From contig NZ_CANMTX010000005.1 in the NCBI RefSeq assembly GCF_947500985.1, forward strand, positions 1 through 64,000: DNA of 64,000 bases. The letters run 5' to 3'. The position numbers and the translations under genes were made by a program. A model generated the notes under the pieces. It saw nothing but the letters and a program-made list of their open reading frames with translations, had not been told where the DNA came from and searched no databases. Source of the stretch: an uncultured Maribacter sp. (GTDB lineage: Bacteria > Bacteroidota > Bacteroidia > Flavobacteriales > Flavobacteriaceae). This document shows positions 41,317 to 51,374 of the stretch, piece after piece. Position 1 is the stretch's first letter. Every line of letters starts with the position of its first letter.

Positions 41317-43546
41317 ACACCTCTAGTTGTTTTAGAAATAATGAATTGATATCGTCGGTATACTCTTTTTTAGCGCCAGGTACTTGTGCAGTTTTTGGTA
41401 AGGCAGCTAATAATCCTTTTTGAACAAATTTATAATTAGCCATGGTCCGCTCCGTATTATTTTCAATTCGTTTTAAGCCTTGTAAGACTTGTAAATACTT
41501 ACTTGGGTTAGCTATTGCCAATTTAGCCAACTCATTGCCTGCAGCTGTAAAAAGGGCATTATCAGCCTCATTAAAAGTGCTTTCTTGCTGAATGAACTGT
41601 TCTAATCGAGCAACTGCATTCTCAAGTGCTTCAAAAGGATTTTCTACCTCTTTAGTTTCGTTCTTTCGATAATTCTCTATATCCTTTATTTTACCGGTAA
41701 GTCTACTGTCTTCCTTTATTGGTGGTGGATCAAAACCTATTCTGTGTACATAAATACGGGCACTATTCTTTATTTCTTGAATGTATTTTAAAGCTTCATA
41801 TTGAAATGGTAATGACTTTTCTGGCTCGTTTAATCGTAGGTGTAATTCGGCATCCCACATGATACTTAATGCCTTTCGCAATTTTGTTTTCAAAGATTCT
41901 TCAAACAGAGTAGATTCCTCAGGATCATCATGATTATGAAGATAGTCGTGTAATGGATCTTCTGCTTCTTCGGTATCATTTTCTTCATGATGTTCATGCT
42001 TTTCTACCAGATTATGCTCATTATCACCATCATGGTCATGCATGAATTCTTTTATTACATTTTCTTGATCTTCAGCATGATCATGGTCCTCACCTTCTTC
42101 TTCACTTTCGATCTCTTCTGGAGCTTCTTCCATTTCAGATTCATCGCCCATAAACTGACCATATTTTAAGCGCAACGCTTTTTGGTCAAACCCCAGTTCA
42201 TTACTTCTCGACTTAAATTCGGTAATCGTAATGCTCGGTTTATCTTTTATCAACTTCTCCGTATCGATAATCAACTGTCGCTGACTTCTAAAATAATCGG
42301 GCATTTGATCTACGCCCAAGGTTCCTTCCACACCATATTGCTCACCAACCGTATCTTTAATTACAGCGAAGTAGGTTTCGCTACGCGACACATTTCGTTT
42401 AGGTCGTTTTTCGTCGAAGGCTTCAATATAAAAATAAAGCTCATCGCCTACTTCCATTTTTAAGGTATTTAAATCCAGCGTTTTAGTTGCTCGTATAGAT
42501 TTCACACCTTTTGTAATAGCTTGCTTAAATTTCAATTTTTCTTCCCTAAACTTGACCGATTCTCCCGATCCTTTACTTACGGTTGCTATGATATAGGCTT
42601 CGTCAATTCCGTAATCATCGGTAATTGTACTTTGTAGTTCGACAACTTTTTTATCTGAAAAATCAAAATACGTGTACTGCTCCAATCCTAAAATCTCTAT
42701 TTCTGGCGGATTATCGGGTATTGCTTCCAACGAGAATAAATCTGATGTAAATTCAATACCATCTTCATTCTTGAATTTGAAACTATAGAATCCCGATTCT
42801 AACAATACTTGCTTAATACGATACCCGTTTTCGCCTTTTTGCAACGGAATTAGTTCCCCCATGCGGTCTAAGTAAACCTCAGTAACAGAGTTATCAAAGA
42901 CCAATAGCCACTGAACCGTAGCACCAGCAATCGTCTTTATGTTTGGGTCACTTACAGCAATTGTACCTTTTCGGGTATAGGATGGGTAAGTAACACTAAT
43001 ATCTTGACTAGAAATTTTTGGAATGATGGACTTCTCAATAATACTATCTGTTGCTATAAACTGAATTTGTGTTTCGTTAGTAGCATTCTCTAAAACGCTT
43101 TCTACGCTTTTAAACAAGTCTAATTGTTGCACAACAATACCAAGCAAGACCAACCCTAGCGTAACCATTAGCGCCTGTTTTAATTTATTAGGCGGATGAA
43201 TAGCACCTAACCTTTTGCTAAGCTCTTCTGATACTTTATAGCGTTGTAGCTTGGCAAGATTTGATAATGAATCTTCTGGCTGCAACAATAGTCCTGTACT
43301 AAACGATGCTTCATCTACATGTGCATCCACATAAGTGCCTGTGGTAGCTAAATTATGTTTCCAAGGCCTCTGTATAAAAAGCACTGCGACTACCGCAACT
43401 ACAAAGCTTAAAACGCCAAGCCATAGATTTTTAGAAACTAAATAGAAAAGAACGGCAATGCCAATAGCATACAAGGCAGCTTCTGCGTATGACAAGATTT
43501 GCCAACGCTTATGAAATTTTATCAAGTGTAGTTTACCTGATTCCAT
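41309..43546 (-). CDS. DUF4175-like large membrane protein with His/Asp-rich insert
   Basis: A 745-residue protein with membrane helices near 20-55 and 125-145, then a long extracytoplasmic beta-rich region and a helical C terminus. Between about 472 and 545 there is a striking insert full of His, Asp and Glu (for example EDHDHAED, MHDHDGDNEH and KHEHHEEND), with about 16 histidines. Similar insert-rich stretches bind metals such as zinc or nickel. The rest resembles the DUF4175-type proteins found with MoxR and DUF58. Overlaps with both neighbours show tight operon coupling. Confidence 0.7.
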   Translation of the reverse strand: MESGKLHLIKFHKRWQILSYAEAALYAIGIAVLFYLVSKNLWLGVLSFVVAVVAVLFIQRPWKHNLATTGTYVDAHVDEASFSTGLLLQPEDSLSNLAKLQRYKVSEELSKRLGAIHPPNKLKQALMVTLGLVLLGIVVQQLDLFKSVESVLENATNETQIQFIATDSIIEKSIIPKISSQDISVTYPSYTRKGTIAVSDPNIKTIAGATVQWLLVFDNSVTEVYLDRMGELIPLQKGENGYRIKQVLLESGFYSFKFKNEDGIEFTSDLFSLEAIPDNPPEIEILGLEQYTYFDFSDKKVVELQSTITDDYGIDEAYIIATVSKGSGESVKFREEKLKFKQAITKGVKSIRATKTLDLNTLKMEVGDELYFYIEAFDEKRPKRNVSRSETYFAVIKDTVGEQYGVEGTLGVDQMPDYFRSQRQLIIDTEKLIKDKPSITITEFKSRSNELGFDQKALRLKYGQFMGDESEMEEAPEEIESEEEGEDHDHAEDQENVIKEFMHDHDGDNEHNLVEKHEHHEENDTEEAEDPLHDYLHNHDDPEESTLFEESLKTKLRKALSIMWDAELHLRLNEPEKSLPFQYEALKYIQEIKNSARIYVHRIGFDPPPIKEDSRLTGKIKDIENYRKNETKEVENPFEALENAVARLEQFIQQESTFNEADNALFTAAGNELAKLAIANPSKYLQVLQGLKRIENNTERTMANYKFVQKGLLAALPKTAQVPGAKKEYTDDINSLFLKQLEVYD

Positions 43547-44838
43547 TACTGTTTTCGTTTATATGCTACAAAGCGTTCTACAATCAATAATACTAGCAGA
43601 ACAATCCACAAATACGGATTCAGATTCCATCTGGCTTGGTGGGTTTTAGATGTGCTACTTTCTATAAAATTAGTTTCTAAATCTGCTTCCGTAACCGAGC
43701 GAATATCAGCATTAGCTTGTAGTTCACGTAGCTCTTCATCGACATCTAAAATGCTTAGTAGATTCTCTGTTAATCGCCCAGATAAGGCATTTTCTGTGGT
43801 TATTCTTTCTGTTATATAAAATGTATTTTCATTTTCATCATTTGTTATAAGTGAATTAGCAATGGAATCATTTTTAAATACAAGTGTCTTTCGAGCTGTA
43901 ACTGGAGCAGGCTTAGTACTTAACCAAATCATTAAATCCGCTTCCTTATTCTCCAATAGTTCGCTATCTAAAAAACTTTCGACTTTTATTTCTCTATTTA
44001 AGTAAGTCGATAAAGCTGCCAATGCTGCTTCAATATACCTTTTATCTGTACTTAGACTATCGGTATACACCAAAGAAACTTCTAAAGCAGATTGTTGAAT
44101 TAAAGGAATTTTTACTGAACTTGAACTTGAAACCTGTAAACTATCACCATTTGATGTTAGTTGGTATGCATCACCTAGCTCAATAGTCTTCGTTGCTATT
44201 TTTGAAACTACCGGACTGTTATTGGCTGTAAATAAAGCTATATTTTTTTCTTTCTGATATGCTAATAAAGGCTTCTCAACAGTTTGAGCCGAATCCAAAA
44301 CTATCCAGTTGATATCATGTATGGTTTCTGGTCTTGCTCCTTTTAGTTCTTTGGCATATCCGTTGGTAAAAACAATAATACTATCGGTTTCTAAGGCATC
44401 CATTTCTGATGCTAATGACCAGTGATCTACACTTCTAGAATCTTCTAATTTGTCAAGCTCAATATCATTTTTAGGCAAACCCGATTGTAAAAGCCTTATT
44501 TCTTGATCTGCCTGTACATCAGTAAAACGAGCCATGAAATTTTCATTCCTTGCTAATTCAGGTTCTATAACATAGGTCAGTTTACTGTTGTTCACCTTTG
44601 ATTGCCATTGCGGTTTTGCCATAACCAAAGTAATCAACGAAATAATCGCCATACGCAGTAGCAACAACCACCATTCGTTTAATTGTATACTGCTAGATTG
44701 TCTCGATTTTGATTCTGATAGCAATTGAACACTACCAATTTTTATAGTTTTCGCTTCCTTTTTACTCCATAAATGGATTGCTATCGGAACCAAAAGTCCC
44801 AATAAAGCCCATAAATATGAAGGTTGTGCGAATGACAT
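43546..44838 (-). CDS. BatA-type aerotolerance protein
   Basis: A 430-residue membrane protein beginning with the BatA N-terminal signature FAQPSYLWALLGLLVPIAIHLW, a second helix near 60-76, a central vWA-like or Rossmann-type region, and a C-terminal helix (about 410-425). Such proteins act with MoxR and DUF58 partners in the cell envelope, and the exact role is not settled. It overlaps the following gene by 1 bp and starts 1 bp after the DUF58 gene. Confidence 0.82.
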   Translation of the reverse strand: MSFAQPSYLWALLGLLVPIAIHLWSKKEAKTIKIGSVQLLSESKSRQSSSIQLNEWWLLLLRMAIISLITLVMAKPQWQSKVNNSKLTYVIEPELARNENFMARFTDVQADQEIRLLQSGLPKNDIELDKLEDSRSVDHWSLASEMDALETDSIIVFTNGYAKELKGARPETIHDINWIVLDSAQTVEKPLLAYQKEKNIALFTANNSPVVSKIATKTIELGDAYQLTSNGDSLQVSSSSSVKIPLIQQSALEVSLVYTDSLSTDKRYIEAALAALSTYLNREIKVESFLDSELLENKEADLMIWLSTKPAPVTARKTLVFKNDSIANSLITNDENENTFYITERITTENALSGRLTENLLSILDVDEELRELQANADIRSVTEADLETNFIESSTSKTHQARWNLNPYLWIVLLVLLIVERFVAYKRKQ

Positions 44839-44839
44839 A

Positions 44840-45739
44840 TTAACCGAGTCTTTTACGTTGTTTTAAAAATAATTGTAATGCTTCACCCAAGTGTGCATCC
44901 ATACGAAAGACATAGTGATCAATGCCGTTTGAAAGTAATTCGTCCTTTACTTTATTCAATCTACTTTCTAGAGCAGCTAAATACTCTATTTTTGCTTTTT
45001 CTGTATCTACTTTTACACGTGCCCCTGTTTCCCAATCTTCAAAAGTGATGTTTGGACCGTAATTAAAATTCATTTCAGCTGATCCCATCACTTGTAGTAC
45101 CACAACTTCATTTCTGGCGGATTTTAATCCTTTGATAAACTTTGAAATCTCCTCGCTGGTTTCATACATATCGGTTAGAAAGAAAATCAATTCTTTACCG
45201 CCTCTATTCGGAATGCGCTTATTAGCAATATGGGTTTCTGGCCATTTACCAGAATTAGAAAGATTAATTAATTCTAGCAGCAATCTGTTGTAGTGCTTTT
45301 TATCTACCTTGGGGTAAATACTAACGACATCATTTTCATTGAGTGCGAAAAGACCAACTGAATCTCCTTGCTTATGAGCCATATATGCTAGTGTAGCCAC
45401 CAAGACTCGTACAAAATCAACCTTCGACAAGTCCTTTTCTTTATGCAGCATTGAAGCACTGGCATCGACAATAAACTTAATGGTTACCTGACTTTCTATC
45501 TCTGACTGTTTGATGTAGTACCTGCCCGAACGTGCCAACATTTTCCAGTCCAGCAATCGTAAATCGTCACCGGGTTCGTAACCTCTGTACTGACTAAACT
45601 CCATACCAGGACCCACACTGGCACTTCTATTTAAACCGGACGTAAAGCCCTCGACCACAATACGTGATATCAAGGAAAGTCCCTCAACCGTATTGATGAC
45701 CTCTGGTTTTAATAAATCGTGATAGTCCTGTTTTGCCAT
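44840..45739 (-). CDS. DUF58 domain protein
   Basis: A 299-residue protein with the DUF58 signature GMEFSQYRGYEPGDDLRLLDWK near 45 and a vWA-like fold carrying a metal-site motif VDASASM near 90. DUF58 proteins are partners of MoxR ATPases. It lies 22 bp after moxR on the same strand and 1 bp before the BatA-type gene. Confidence 0.9.
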   Translation of the reverse strand: MAKQDYHDLLKPEVINTVEGLSLISRIVVEGFTSGLNRSASVGPGMEFSQYRGYEPGDDLRLLDWKMLARSGRYYIKQSEIESQVTIKFIVDASASMLHKEKDLSKVDFVRVLVATLAYMAHKQGDSVGLFALNENDVVSIYPKVDKKHYNRLLLELINLSNSGKWPETHIANKRIPNRGGKELIFFLTDMYETSEEISKFIKGLKSARNEVVVLQVMGSAEMNFNYGPNITFEDWETGARVKVDTEKAKIEYLAALESRLNKVKDELLSNGIDHYVFRMDAHLGEALQLFLKQRKRLG

Positions 45740-45761
45740 GTACTCGGTAATGGAGCGTTGT

Positions 45762-46766
45762 TTATTTGCCTTTTATTTCAATAGCATTTAACAAATGAGT
45801 AGCTACTTTATCTGAAGTTATGCCTTCTGCCTCTGCTCTAAAGTTGACCAAAACTCTATGGCGAAGCACTGGTAACGCTACACTTTTAATATCGTCTAAC
45901 GTAACCGATAACCGACCTGATAACAATGCATTAGCCTTTGCCGTTAAGATCATTGCTTGACCTGCACGCGGACCTGCACCCCAGTCTACCCAGTCTTTAA
46001 CATAAGAATCTGTTGTGGTTTCCGGTCTCGTAGCACGAATCATATCACTCACAAAACTGATGAGTGCATCGCTTATAGAAACTTCGCGAACTAACTGCTG
46101 CAATCGTACAATATCATCACCAGAAATAACCTTATTCAGTTTCTTTTTTATACCTCCGGTAGTTGCCTTTAATATGGTTTCCTCATCTTTTTGAGTAGGA
46201 TATCCAATTTTTATATATAGCAAAAAACGATCTTGCTGTGCTTCTGGCAAAACAAAGGTTCCCGATTGTTCTATAGGGTTTTGTGTTGCTAGAATGAAGA
46301 ACGGTTTATCTAAGGGATACGTTTTATCTCCGTAAGTAACCTCAAATTCTTGCATTGCTTCCAATAATGCCGCCTGAGTTTTTGGCGGTGTACGGTTTAT
46401 TTCATCCGCTAGTATAATATTAGAAAATATAGGTCCTTTATTGAACTTAAAGAACTTTTTACCTGTGGTATGATCTTCCTCCAATATCTCGGTCCCGATA
46501 ATATCCGAAGGCATTAAATCGGGCGTAAACTGTATCCTTTTAAACTTTAAATCAATTGCATTTGCCAAAGTTCTGATCATTAAGGTTTTTGCCAAACCGG
46601 GTACTCCTTCTAACAAAGCATGACCACCGGCTAAAAACGTAATCAATAATTGCGATACGGTTTCTTCTTGACCTATAATCACCTTTCCTATTTCTTGCTT
46701 TAAAGCATTCAATTTACCGGAAAGCATTTCCACCTCATCTGCAATACGTTGTAATTCTTTATCCAT
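45762..46766 (-). CDS. MoxR-family AAA ATPase
   Basis: A 334-residue AAA+ ATPase. Walker A is LLEGVPGLAKT near 53, Walker B LADEINRTPPKTQAALLEAM near 117, and sensor regions ATQNPIEQSGTF near 152 and ARPETT near 243. MoxR proteins act as chaperones for partner complexes with vWA or DUF58 domains. Here it heads a DUF58-BatA-DUF4175-type group. Confidence 0.92.
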   Translation of the reverse strand: MDKELQRIADEVEMLSGKLNALKQEIGKVIIGQEETVSQLLITFLAGGHALLEGVPGLAKTLMIRTLANAIDLKFKRIQFTPDLMPSDIIGTEILEEDHTTGKKFFKFNKGPIFSNIILADEINRTPPKTQAALLEAMQEFEVTYGDKTYPLDKPFFILATQNPIEQSGTFVLPEAQQDRFLLYIKIGYPTQKDEETILKATTGGIKKKLNKVISGDDIVRLQQLVREVSISDALISFVSDMIRATRPETTTDSYVKDWVDWGAGPRAGQAMILTAKANALLSGRLSVTLDDIKSVALPVLRHRVLVNFRAEAEGITSDKVATHLLNAIEIKGK

Positions 46767-46778
46767 TCAAAAATGTGT

Positions 46779-47468
46779 TTATGAGGTTAGGGCGTACATG
46801 ACGATGTTTACCCCAAACCGTGTATTGTCTATTTTATACCAACGTTTATTTCTAAAATCATAATCCCATTCGCAGCCGTAATCTTTATTACTGTACAAAA
46901 CCCCTATTCTTCCATTGATGACAATTGCCTTTAAATAATCATGCACCAAATCATCTCCCCAGCCGTTCAGCTCTTGTGATGTGGTTGGTGGTCCATCTTC
47001 AAAGTCAAAGAAAATGGAATATAATTCGTGGTCGTTGGGTATTTTTTTTAATTCGGACGGACCAAATATTTCTTCCATTTGCCGCTCAAAAGATTTGGCA
47101 AACAATCCGTCAATATCGTGATTACAATCATCTGCGAAAATGAATCCGCCGTTACGCACATATTTTTCAAAATTCTCTTTTTCCTTTTTGGTAAACTCCA
47201 CCAACTTATGACCAGAGATATAGCAAAACGGACTCTTAAAAATATCATCGCTTGCCAGCGAAATAATCTTTTCTTGAGTATCTACTTTCAACGTAGTATA
47301 CTCCACCAATGAATTCAACAGATTCGAGGGCATACGTTGGTCAACGTCCCAATCGCCAGACTCGTACTGTAATCTCGTAAAGAAAAATTCGTTGCTCAAG
47401 GGTAAGTAGTTTGTGTTTTTATTCAGTAGGAAAAAAGAAAACTGGCTGCTGTGATATGTCACAAACAA
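46779..47468 (-). CDS. DUF4159 domain protein
   Basis: A 229-residue protein with the DUF4159 pattern: FFFTRLQYESGDWDVDQRMP near 28, YISGH near 83, a glutamine-amidotransferase-like GGFIFADDCNHDIDGLFAKSF near 107 and GRIGVLYSNKDYGCEWDY near 197. The start is uncertain, since the first 24 residues are not conserved-looking. It lies between TldE and MoxR and is probably co-transcribed. Function unknown. Confidence 0.8.
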   Translation of the reverse strand: MFVTYHSSQFSFFLLNKNTNYLPLSNEFFFTRLQYESGDWDVDQRMPSNLLNSLVEYTTLKVDTQEKIISLASDDIFKSPFCYISGHKLVEFTKKEKENFEKYVRNGGFIFADDCNHDIDGLFAKSFERQMEEIFGPSELKKIPNDHELYSIFFDFEDGPPTTSQELNGWGDDLVHDYLKAIVINGRIGVLYSNKDYGCEWDYDFRNKRWYKIDNTRFGVNIVMYALTS

Positions 47469-47493
47469 CCAGCTTACCTAATCAAAATATCAA

Positions 47494-48810
47494 TTATACT
47501 GCATCTGAAAGACTCGTAAACGTAAAGTCACGAACTTTCATATATGGTATTAAATTACCGTCGATACGCACTTGCTTACCAAGGGTTTCTAAGTTGTTCA
47601 GCATGATTATCGGACTCTCATTAAACCTGAAGTTTTTTACAGGGTATTTAATTTCTCCGTTCTCAATGTAAAACGTTCCGTCTCTTGTCAATCCCGTATA
47701 CAATAAGGTCTGTGGATCTACGCTACGTATGTACCATAAACGTGTTACAAGAATTCCCTTTTTAGTACTCTTAATTAACTCTTCTAAGCTTGCATCACCA
47801 CCGGTCATAATTGCGTTGGACGGGAAAGGAACTGGCTCAACCCCTTTTTCCTTTGCCCAAAAACGGTCGTACGCCAAGTTTTTAACCACTCCGTTTTCAA
47901 TCCAGCTTGTTTTCTTTAATGGCTGTCCTGCACCGTTCCAAGTTGATGTTGGTACTTCAGGATTCAACGGGTCAGAATATATATTAACACGTTCGTCAAC
48001 TATTTTCTCTCCTATCTTATTTTTACCATCAGCTGCAGACATAAAGCTTCTACCCTCATCAGCAGTACGTGCATTCAATGAACGAAACATGTTACGCAAC
48101 AAATCTGCCGAAGCAGCTGGTTCTAATATCACCGTGTATTTACCTGGCTCTATTGCTTTTGCCTCTCTAGAAAGCACTGCTTTGTCTATTGCGGTTTTTG
48201 CAGCTTCATCAGCATCGAACTTATCAACATCGTTGAAATCTCTTGATACCCAGCCAGAACCTGTACCGTCATTGGTACGCATGGTTACCGTAAAATCTAC
48301 ATCTGTAGATTGGTTGTAAGCGAACAATCCTTTTGAATTGATCATTGCGCTAAAGCCTGCAGAATCATTTAAAAATCCTGCTGCGGTAACATCTTTTGCA
48401 TCCGCAGGAACAATACTACTGTTCGCTACTTCTGCTCGATATTCCGGAGTTACATTTGCCGTAGATTCGCTGTATGTTACCGATTCATCATACATCTGAG
48501 GACCTAAAGGCTCCATAAACTCAGGGTTCTCTGGGGAAAGTTGTGCCAATTCCTCAGCTCTTCTCACCACCTTTTCCAATGATGCATCATCGAACTCATC
48601 AATAGTAGCCGTACCTGATTTTTTACCAAAACTAGATTGTACCGCCAAACTTTGATTAGAACTGTACCCAGATGTAGATACCGTATTTCGTGCATATCTT
48701 ATATTGCCGCTGTTATAACCGCTTAAATTTATCTCGCAGGTATCGGCTTTGGAAAAGCTCAATGCTTTCTCCAATATTTTTCTTGCTTCTTCTTTTGTAT
48801 AAATTGCCAT
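47494..48810 (-). CDS. tldE: TldE/PmbA-type subunit of TldD-TldE protease
   Basis: A 438-residue protein of the PmbA/TldE family: the beta-barrel-like N-terminal half, then TKKGILVTRLWYIRSVDPQTLLYTGLTRDGTF near 340, a family hallmark. TldE is the non-catalytic partner of the TldD metalloprotease, which trims peptides such as microcin B17 and CcdA. It follows tldD by 25 bp. In this phylum the pair usually sits in the MoxR locus, as here. Confidence 0.9.
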   Translation of the reverse strand: MAIYTKEEARKILEKALSFSKADTCEINLSGYNSGNIRYARNTVSTSGYSSNQSLAVQSSFGKKSGTATIDEFDDASLEKVVRRAEELAQLSPENPEFMEPLGPQMYDESVTYSESTANVTPEYRAEVANSSIVPADAKDVTAAGFLNDSAGFSAMINSKGLFAYNQSTDVDFTVTMRTNDGTGSGWVSRDFNDVDKFDADEAAKTAIDKAVLSREAKAIEPGKYTVILEPAASADLLRNMFRSLNARTADEGRSFMSAADGKNKIGEKIVDERVNIYSDPLNPEVPTSTWNGAGQPLKKTSWIENGVVKNLAYDRFWAKEKGVEPVPFPSNAIMTGGDASLEELIKSTKKGILVTRLWYIRSVDPQTLLYTGLTRDGTFYIENGEIKYPVKNFRFNESPIIMLNNLETLGKQVRIDGNLIPYMKVRDFTFTSLSDAV

Positions 48811-48835
48811 TGTTGTTCTTTTTTGAGTGAAACAA

Positions 48836-50476
48836 TTAAATGTTTCTACCAGTGTTAATTACGTTTACATCATTGAACCTGGCAGTAGAACTACCATGAG
48901 ATACTGCGCTCACCTGTGAAGGCTGCCCTTTACCATCGAAGAATGTACCGAACAAACGGTAATCATCTTTATCGCAAATCTTAACACATGAATTCCAAAA
49001 CTCTTGGGTATTTGATTGGTATGCTACATCTTCTAACATGCCCACGATTTCACCATTTTTAATTTCGTAAAAAACAGTACCACCAAATTGGAAATTGTAA
49101 CGTTGCTGATCTATTGAATATGATCCACGACCCGCTATATAAATACCTTTCTCTACATCTTTGATCATTTCAGAAATAGAATATTTCTCTTTGCCCGGCT
49201 CTAAAGAAACATTAGGCATACGCTGAAACTGAACATCGTCCCAACTTTGTGCGTAGCAACAACCGTGAGATTCCTCTTCACCGATCATATGTGCTTGGTC
49301 ACGTATGGCTTGGAAATTTGTCAATACTCCGTTACGTACCAAATCCCATTTCTTGGCTTTCACTCCTTCATCATCATACCCAACAGCGCCTAATGAACCA
49401 ACTTGGGTCTTATCTGCAACAAGGTTTACAATATCGCTACCGTATTTAAAATTGCCCGATTTCAACTTATCCAAAGAGGCGAAACTAGTACCGGCATAAT
49501 TTGCTTCGTAGCCTAATACTCTATCCAATTCTAATGGGTGACCTACAGATTCGTGAATAGTCAATCCAAGGTGATTCGGTTCTAATACCAAATCATATTT
49601 ACCGGCATCAACGGACTTTGCCGTTAGTTTTTCTTTAGCCTGTTTCGCTGCCATCGTAGCATCTTCTACCATGTCATAACTATTTCTGTATAAACGTAAC
49701 CCTGCAGGACCTTCAAGTTTTTCAGATTCTAATCCGTCTAAATACTCATACCCCATACCTACGGGTGCACTCATATTCTCTCTAGTCTTAAAAGTACCCG
49801 CAGCCTTATCAACTGCAGTAACTCTCAAAGTAGGCCACAAGCGGTGTATGTCCTGATCTATATAAGAACCATCGGTAGATGCAAAATACTTTTGCTCGTT
49901 AACCATGAATAAGGCGGAGTTCACAAAGTTTGCTCCGTTATCCAAAGCGGCTGCATTTGCGCTTAATAAAAGGTCTACCTTTTCTGAAACAGGAACTTCT
50001 TTAAAGTCTTTCTTGATCGGTGTTTTCCAAGAAACTTCTCCGTAAGCATTTACGGGAGCCAATTTTACCGGCTCTTTTTGAATTTTAGAATTTGCTTTGG
50101 CGATTGCAACGGCTTGTTCAGTTGCTTTTTTAATACCGTCTTCGGTAACGCTATTGGTTGAGGCAAAACCCCAAGTTCCATTAGCAATAACACGAATACC
50201 GATACCGAAAGATTCTGTATTTACTACATTCTGTACTTTATCTTCCCTAGTAAAAACATATTGGTTCAGGTACCTACCAATTCTGGTATCTGCATATGTT
50301 GCTCCTAAAGATTTGGCGGTGTTCAATGCCACATCTGCCATTCTCTTTTTTACCAAGGTATCCATACCAGGTTCTAGTAAAGCCTCCGTGGGGATGTCAT
50401 TTCCTAGCAATAATGATGGCATCATTAGTGCTCCGGCACCCAACCCGGCGTACTGTACAAAATCTCTTCTTTTCAT
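48836..50476 (-). CDS. tldD: TldD metalloprotease with Tat-type signal
   Basis: A 546-residue TldD-family protease. The zinc site is HESVGHPLELDR near 325, the HExxxH motif of the family. The N terminus MKRRDFVQYAGLGAGALMMP looks like a twin-arginine signal: two Arg followed by a hydrophobic stretch. That would place the enzyme outside the cytoplasm, unlike the classical cytosolic TldD, while the TldE partner has no such signal. First gene of the TldD-TldE-DUF4159-MoxR-DUF58-BatA group. Confidence 0.92.
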   Translation of the reverse strand: MKRRDFVQYAGLGAGALMMPSLLLGNDIPTEALLEPGMDTLVKKRMADVALNTAKSLGATYADTRIGRYLNQYVFTREDKVQNVVNTESFGIGIRVIANGTWGFASTNSVTEDGIKKATEQAVAIAKANSKIQKEPVKLAPVNAYGEVSWKTPIKKDFKEVPVSEKVDLLLSANAAALDNGANFVNSALFMVNEQKYFASTDGSYIDQDIHRLWPTLRVTAVDKAAGTFKTRENMSAPVGMGYEYLDGLESEKLEGPAGLRLYRNSYDMVEDATMAAKQAKEKLTAKSVDAGKYDLVLEPNHLGLTIHESVGHPLELDRVLGYEANYAGTSFASLDKLKSGNFKYGSDIVNLVADKTQVGSLGAVGYDDEGVKAKKWDLVRNGVLTNFQAIRDQAHMIGEEESHGCCYAQSWDDVQFQRMPNVSLEPGKEKYSISEMIKDVEKGIYIAGRGSYSIDQQRYNFQFGGTVFYEIKNGEIVGMLEDVAYQSNTQEFWNSCVKICDKDDYRLFGTFFDGKGQPSQVSAVSHGSSTARFNDVNVINTGRNI

Positions 50477-50805
50477 GTGTTAGTTTTATAGTGTTTCAAT
50501 GTTGTTAGCGTTGTTCTTTAAGAAAACAACTATTTCTATGCTTACCATATGTAATAAGGACAACTCGTGAATATCCCTTTTTACGGTTAGTATGAAATAT
50601 GTAACTGAATTCGTGCCCTCTAAAAATAGTTAGGCTTTTGAAACTATTATGTTAACCTTAACATAAATTATAACATTCAATACCGCTTTTGAGAATAATA
50701 TAAAAATGGGGCATTGATTTTTTGTTCTTCGGAAGTATTATAAAGGAAACTAATATTCTATCTTAATTTTTACATTTTCAAATATAAAAAGTAAAGTTTA
50801 TGAAA
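50477..50805. other. AT-rich intergenic region upstream of tldD
   Basis: 329 bp with no gene or clear hairpin that I can see. The promoter of tldD should lie here, but no convincing TAnnTTTG box in a good position was found. Confidence 0.4.
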
Positions 50806-51333
50806 TTATTCTCTATGTTTCTTTCCCTTTAAGATTTTTCCATTTTCATACTGGTATATCAATTTATTACCGTCTTTATCATAACAAACCTCCTGCCCGT
50901 TTTTCTTCTTACCAGAATATTGACAGCTGTAGGTTAGTTCTTCCTTTTCAAACTGTTCAACTAAAATCTTTTTTCCGTTTTTGTCAAAACTTATTATTTG
51001 AGTCCATTTACCAGATTTTGGGTAATAATATTCTTTTTCCTTTGACCACGGCTTATATCGGTTATAATCATTTTGATAAATTAACCTTCTGTTTGAACCT
51101 TTTAAATATTGATAATCAAATAAAATTATGCCATCATTATATACTTCTTCAAAATAAACCTCATTCTTTTTCCTTTTCAACTGTACAACTCCGGTAAAAC
51201 GAAAGTTATCTGAATACCTATAGACCAGTTCATTTTCAATGTAAACCTCTTTCATATCCAAAGTATCCTGTGAATGAACATCTTGAAAAATCATAAAGAA
51301 TAGAAAAGCATAAATGATATTGGAAAAATTCAT
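50806..51333 (-). CDS. Secreted MORN-like repeat protein
   Basis: A 175-residue protein with a signal peptide (about 1-21, ending VHSQ). The mature part carries repeated Tyr/Lys-rich segments such as YYPKSGKWTQIISFDKNGKK and GQEVCYDKDGNKLIYQYENGK, which resemble MORN or YwqK-type repeats. Function unknown. It follows the LytTR gene by 41 bp on the same strand and may be the tail of that operon. Confidence 0.6.
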   Translation of the reverse strand: MNFSNIIYAFLFFMIFQDVHSQDTLDMKEVYIENELVYRYSDNFRFTGVVQLKRKKNEVYFEEVYNDGIILFDYQYLKGSNRRLIYQNDYNRYKPWSKEKEYYYPKSGKWTQIISFDKNGKKILVEQFEKEELTYSCQYSGKKKNGQEVCYDKDGNKLIYQYENGKILKGKKHRE

Positions 51334-51374
51334 GGTGATTGCTGAAATTAAAATAACGTAAACAAAAGACTATC

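Noticed and set aside
41987..42463. Plus-strand open frames opposite the His-rich gene
   Set aside because: They are antisense to a well-supported gene, and their His/Met/Phe-rich translations come from the repetitive codons of the other strand.
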